DNA of 48,539 bases. It comes from Lachnospiraceae bacterium. Its GTDB lineage: Bacteria; Bacillota; Clostridia; Lachnospirales; Lachnospiraceae. Location: the NCBI GenBank assembly GCA_017543445.1, contig JAFYGB010000032.1, positions 1-48,539 on the forward strand, written 5' to 3'. The position numbers and the translations under genes were made by a program. The number at the start of each line of letters is the position of its first letter. Positions within the stretch are counted from its first letter, which is position 1. Under the pieces are notes generated by a model. That model had not been told where the DNA came from and made no database searches. It saw nothing but the letters and a program-made list of their open reading frames with translations. Positions 48,380 through 48,539 of the stretch are shown here, piece by piece.

Positions 48380-48539
48380 TTGAAATCAGTTAAAAAATCG
48401 ATTTGTGTAATACTATCTATGTGCTTGCTTTTAGGAACATTAACGGTTTCGGCTGAAACGGTATCACCGGATTATTTGTATTCCTCTGCGGGAACAGCAG
48501 GCATGTGGAATTACGAGTCTACGTCTTCTGTCCAGTCGA
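48380..48539 (+). CDS. Secreted hypothetical protein, 5' part (runs off window)
   Basis: 53 codons are visible from TTG 48380, preceded by the SD AAAGGGGAGG (48361-48370). The N-terminus MKSVKKSICVILSM has a basic start and a hydrophobic core, then a cleavage site after TVSA, so the protein is exported and not lipidated. The mature part begins ETVSPDYLYSS and is rich in Ser, Thr and Tyr. I recognise no family. The AT-rich DNA and strong promoter resemble the small secreted-protein gene at 17534, but no clear sequence similarity can be claimed from 53 residues. Confidence 0.7.
   Translation, partial: MKSVKKSICVILSMCLLLGTLTVSAETVSPDYLYSSAGTAGMWNYESTSSVQS

Overview
The window looks like a chromosome segment of a Clostridia-class Bacillota, probably a gut- or rumen-type fibre fermenter. 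The evidence is Clostridia-type gene content (relA, MBL hydrolase, HemZ and HisS close together; SerA followed by a DUF1015 protein), strong Shine-Dalgarno (SD) sites, TTGACA/TATAAT promoters with 17-bp spacers, a T-box leader, a YtrA-type regulator, and three carbohydrate-active enzymes (GH120, GH5, SGNH esterase). Most of it is moderately GC-rich. Two stretches are visibly AT-richer: about 15.9-22.4 kb, and the last 300 bases. I cannot name a genus.

Layout. 1-2182: the 3' part of serA, a strongly structured intergenic RNA with a terminator, and a DUF1015 gene. 2257-11097: housekeeping run recJ, relA, MBL hydrolase, hemZ, degV, hisS, with separate promoters before relA and inside the end of hemZ. 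11143-15878: a membrane-anchored hypothetical with a 21-bp tandem repeat, a GH120 beta-xylosidase-like enzyme, a hotdog thioesterase and an AEC transporter. 16062-22376: an AT-richer block of lipoproteins, a two-gene cassette (propeller-like lipoprotein plus solute-binding lipoprotein) present twice, with a small, apparently frameshifted secreted-protein gene between the members of copy 1. 22383-33877: T-box-controlled ileS, glgP, a cold-shock gene with a long leader, a GH5 lipoprotein cellulase, an SGNH esterase and a U32 protein. 33934-36690: a YtrA-type GntR/ABC transporter operon with its own operator. 36756-43987 (minus strand): glycosyltransferase, GtrA flippase, YfhO, then pilT and argH. 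44294-48539: ftsH, uvrC and the start of a secreted protein.

How the genes fit together. The GH5 enzyme is an exported lipoprotein; the GH120 enzyme and the SGNH esterase have no signal peptide. This suggests polymer is cut at the cell surface and imported acetylated oligosaccharides are trimmed inside. GlgP handles stored or imported glucan. The minus-strand GT2/GtrA/YfhO trio contains all three parts of the CsbB-GtcA-YfhO type surface-polymer glycosylation system in one operon.

The most notable signals are RNA-level. A compact four-way-junction RNA of about 166 nt lies between serA and the DUF1015 gene, ahead of a terminator whose 5' arm can pair with one arm of that RNA, a riboswitch-like layout. 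Across the window, many genes carry a sequence-unrelated hairpin just before their SD. A promoter is also interleaved with a terminator in front of the ileS T-box. All folds were read by eye and need computational and experimental confirmation.
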